From: an uncultured Lachnobacterium sp.
Lineage (GTDB): Bacteria > Bacillota > Clostridia > Lachnospirales > Lachnospiraceae
DNA length: 60,174 nucleotides
Direction of reading: 5' to 3'
NCBI GenBank assembly: GCA_900546625.1
Contig: URDU01000016.1
Location: 1-60,174 of the forward strand
This document shows positions 59,578 through 60,174 of the stretch, piece after piece (within the stretch, counting starts at the first letter, position 1; each line of letters opens with the position of its first letter). The notes beneath the pieces were generated by a model. The model was not told the origin of the DNA. It did not search any database and worked only from the letters and a program-made list of their open reading frames with translations. A program made the position numbers and the translations under genes.

Positions 59578-59845
59578 GGTTCACGGTGGGACAGGGCCGG
59601 TGACGTATACACTCTTGTGATTGCTACGCTACGCTGCCAAGATACTGTAAGAATTATGCCTTATAGGCTTTCTATACTCGACGAAACCGTCGAAACTCGC
59701 CTTCCATGGCTCGATTTCTCCTTGCCCCGGCGTCCATGCCGGTGCATTTCTGCGGTTCATGTGCATAATTCAACAGTATCTAGACAGCTTCGCTATTCGC
59801 TCTCACAAGAGTGTATACGTCACCGGCCCTGCCCCACCGCGAACC
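59578..59845. repeat. Large imperfect inverted repeat, arms about 82 bp
   Basis: The left arm 59578-59659 and the right arm 59763-59845 are reverse complements over nearly their full length (for example GACGTATACACTCTTGTGA against TCACAAGAGTGTATACGTC, and both continue to GCATAATT at the inner end). The loop contains small hairpins (GACGAAACCGTC; CCGGCGTCCATGCCGG). Confidence 0.85.
59728..59815. repeat. Inverted partner of the repeat at 60047-60133
   Basis: The reverse complement of 59728-59815 matches 60047-60133 at about four of five positions by eye, including ACTCTTGTG, ATAGCGAAGCTG, AGAAATGCACCG and CATGGACG. It overlaps the right arm of the larger inverted repeat. Confidence 0.8.
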
Positions 59846-59953
59846 GCGGATTATAAGATTGTAGGCTGAGATAGTACGATTTATGTGCGTGGTGGGTGAT
59901 ACACACCCACAAACCTCACTTTCCCATAAAAAATATAAGTATCGGTAAGTAGC

Positions 59954-60046
59954 AGGACGTAAGCACCGGCCACCGGTGCGCACACGTCGCCCACACATTT
60001 TGCCACAGCGTAAGGAACGTAAGCGCCGGGGACAGCGTGCACACAT
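59954..60046 (+). repeat. Two direct repeats of about 32 bp
   Basis: GGACGTAAGCACCGG...GTGCGCACAC at 59954 and GGAACGTAAGCGCCGG...CGTGCACAC at 60014 align with a few changes. They lie just outside the inverted unit at 60047. Confidence 0.65.
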
Positions 60047-60133
60047 ACTCTTGTGGGAGCGCATAGCGAAGCTGCTTAGTGTCTGTAGGATTATGCTTAG
60101 AACCACAGAAATGCACCGCCATGGACGGCGGGG
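60047..60133. repeat. Third copy of the inverted-repeat unit
   Basis: Same orientation as the left arm at 59578 and inverted relative to 59728-59815. It is followed by GC-rich GGACGGCG repeats (60123 and 60152) up to the window end. Confidence 0.75.
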
Positions 60134-60174
60134 CAAGGCGTTATGCGCCACGGACGGCGCATAAAAGCCGGTTT

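Larger units (their letters stand above)
59551..60174. other. Non-coding end region filled with inverted repeats
   Basis: About 620 bases with no supported gene. Short open frames on both strands have no ribosome binding sites and follow the repeat structure. Base composition is GC-richer than the surroundings. The nested repeats are listed separately; the window ends inside the element. Confidence 0.6.

Noticed and set aside
1..60174. CRISPR array, tRNA, rRNA or insertion sequence
   Set aside because: No regularly spaced repeat-spacer pattern, no cloverleaf or rRNA segments and no transposase motifs were found on either strand.

Overview
The window looks like a chromosomal segment of an anaerobic gut Lachnospiraceae (Agathobacter/Roseburia/Eubacterium rectale type). 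This rests on moderate to low GC, AGGAGG-type ribosome binding sites, a class III (anaerobic) ribonucleotide reductase, two [FeFe]-hydrogenase-like proteins, a surface GH53 galactanase, rubrerythrin/desulfoferrodoxin oxygen defence and many Lachnospiraceae-style surface proteins. The species assignment is inference; no rRNA or tRNA gene is present. No CRISPR array, insertion sequence or prophage was seen.

Layout. 0-4.5 kb: a DUF5721 protein, a cold-shock protein, a polysaccharide deacetylase with Ig-like domains and a monomeric [FeFe]-hydrogenase-like protein. 4.5-9.5 kb: a MacB-like ABC operon with two different membrane-fusion proteins. 9.6-12.9 kb: a cytoplasmic subtilase, a tiny transcription unit for a 26-residue basic peptide under a CIRCE-like (HrcA) operator, and a CaCA cation antiporter behind a yybP-ykoY (Mn2+) riboswitch. 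13-14.5 kb: a solitary AAA/PD-(D/E)XK protein. 14.8-23.6 kb: a flavin-based electron-transfer locus comprising a 1245-residue FMN-binding surface protein, a Gx transporter family protein, a NapH/NosR-like Fe-S membrane protein, two FMN-binding proteins (one with four FMN domains) and ApbE, which would attach the FMN. A tandem array of CTAAC boxes separates this locus from putP (23.9-25.4 kb). 25.5-28.7 kb: cell-surface GH53 endo-galactanase.

29-36.5 kb: a coiled-coil protein, NrdD behind two NrdR boxes, and a MarR regulator divergent from a heterodimeric ABC exporter whose first half has a degenerate ATP site. 36.5-43 kb is an oxygen/peroxide-defence cluster: hemerythrin, tandem-HD (HD-GYP) protein, superoxide reductase, rubrerythrin, a second [FeFe]-hydrogenase-like protein, YaaA, Bcp peroxiredoxin and a cysteine hydrolase.

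43-54 kb is a type I restriction-modification island on the minus strand, in transcription order hsdM, hsdS, MNT nucleotidyltransferase, HEPN protein, tyrosine recombinase, terminator, second (C-terminally truncated) hsdS, AAA/PD-(D/E)XK protein, hsdR. The two hsdS genes share a 537-bp direct repeat that appears identical, covering the second target-recognition domain. 54-59.5 kb: an acyltransferase / six-helix membrane protein / esterase trio, the HflX GTPase and a TPR lipoprotein. The last 0.6 kb is filled with GC-richer nested inverted repeats of a dispersed-element type.

Candidates for undescribed biology are the HrcA-controlled 26-aa peptide unit, the hsdS cassette arrangement with an internal MNT-HEPN pair, the flavinylation-like motifs in the giant surface protein together with the CTAAC box array, and the terminal inverted-repeat element.
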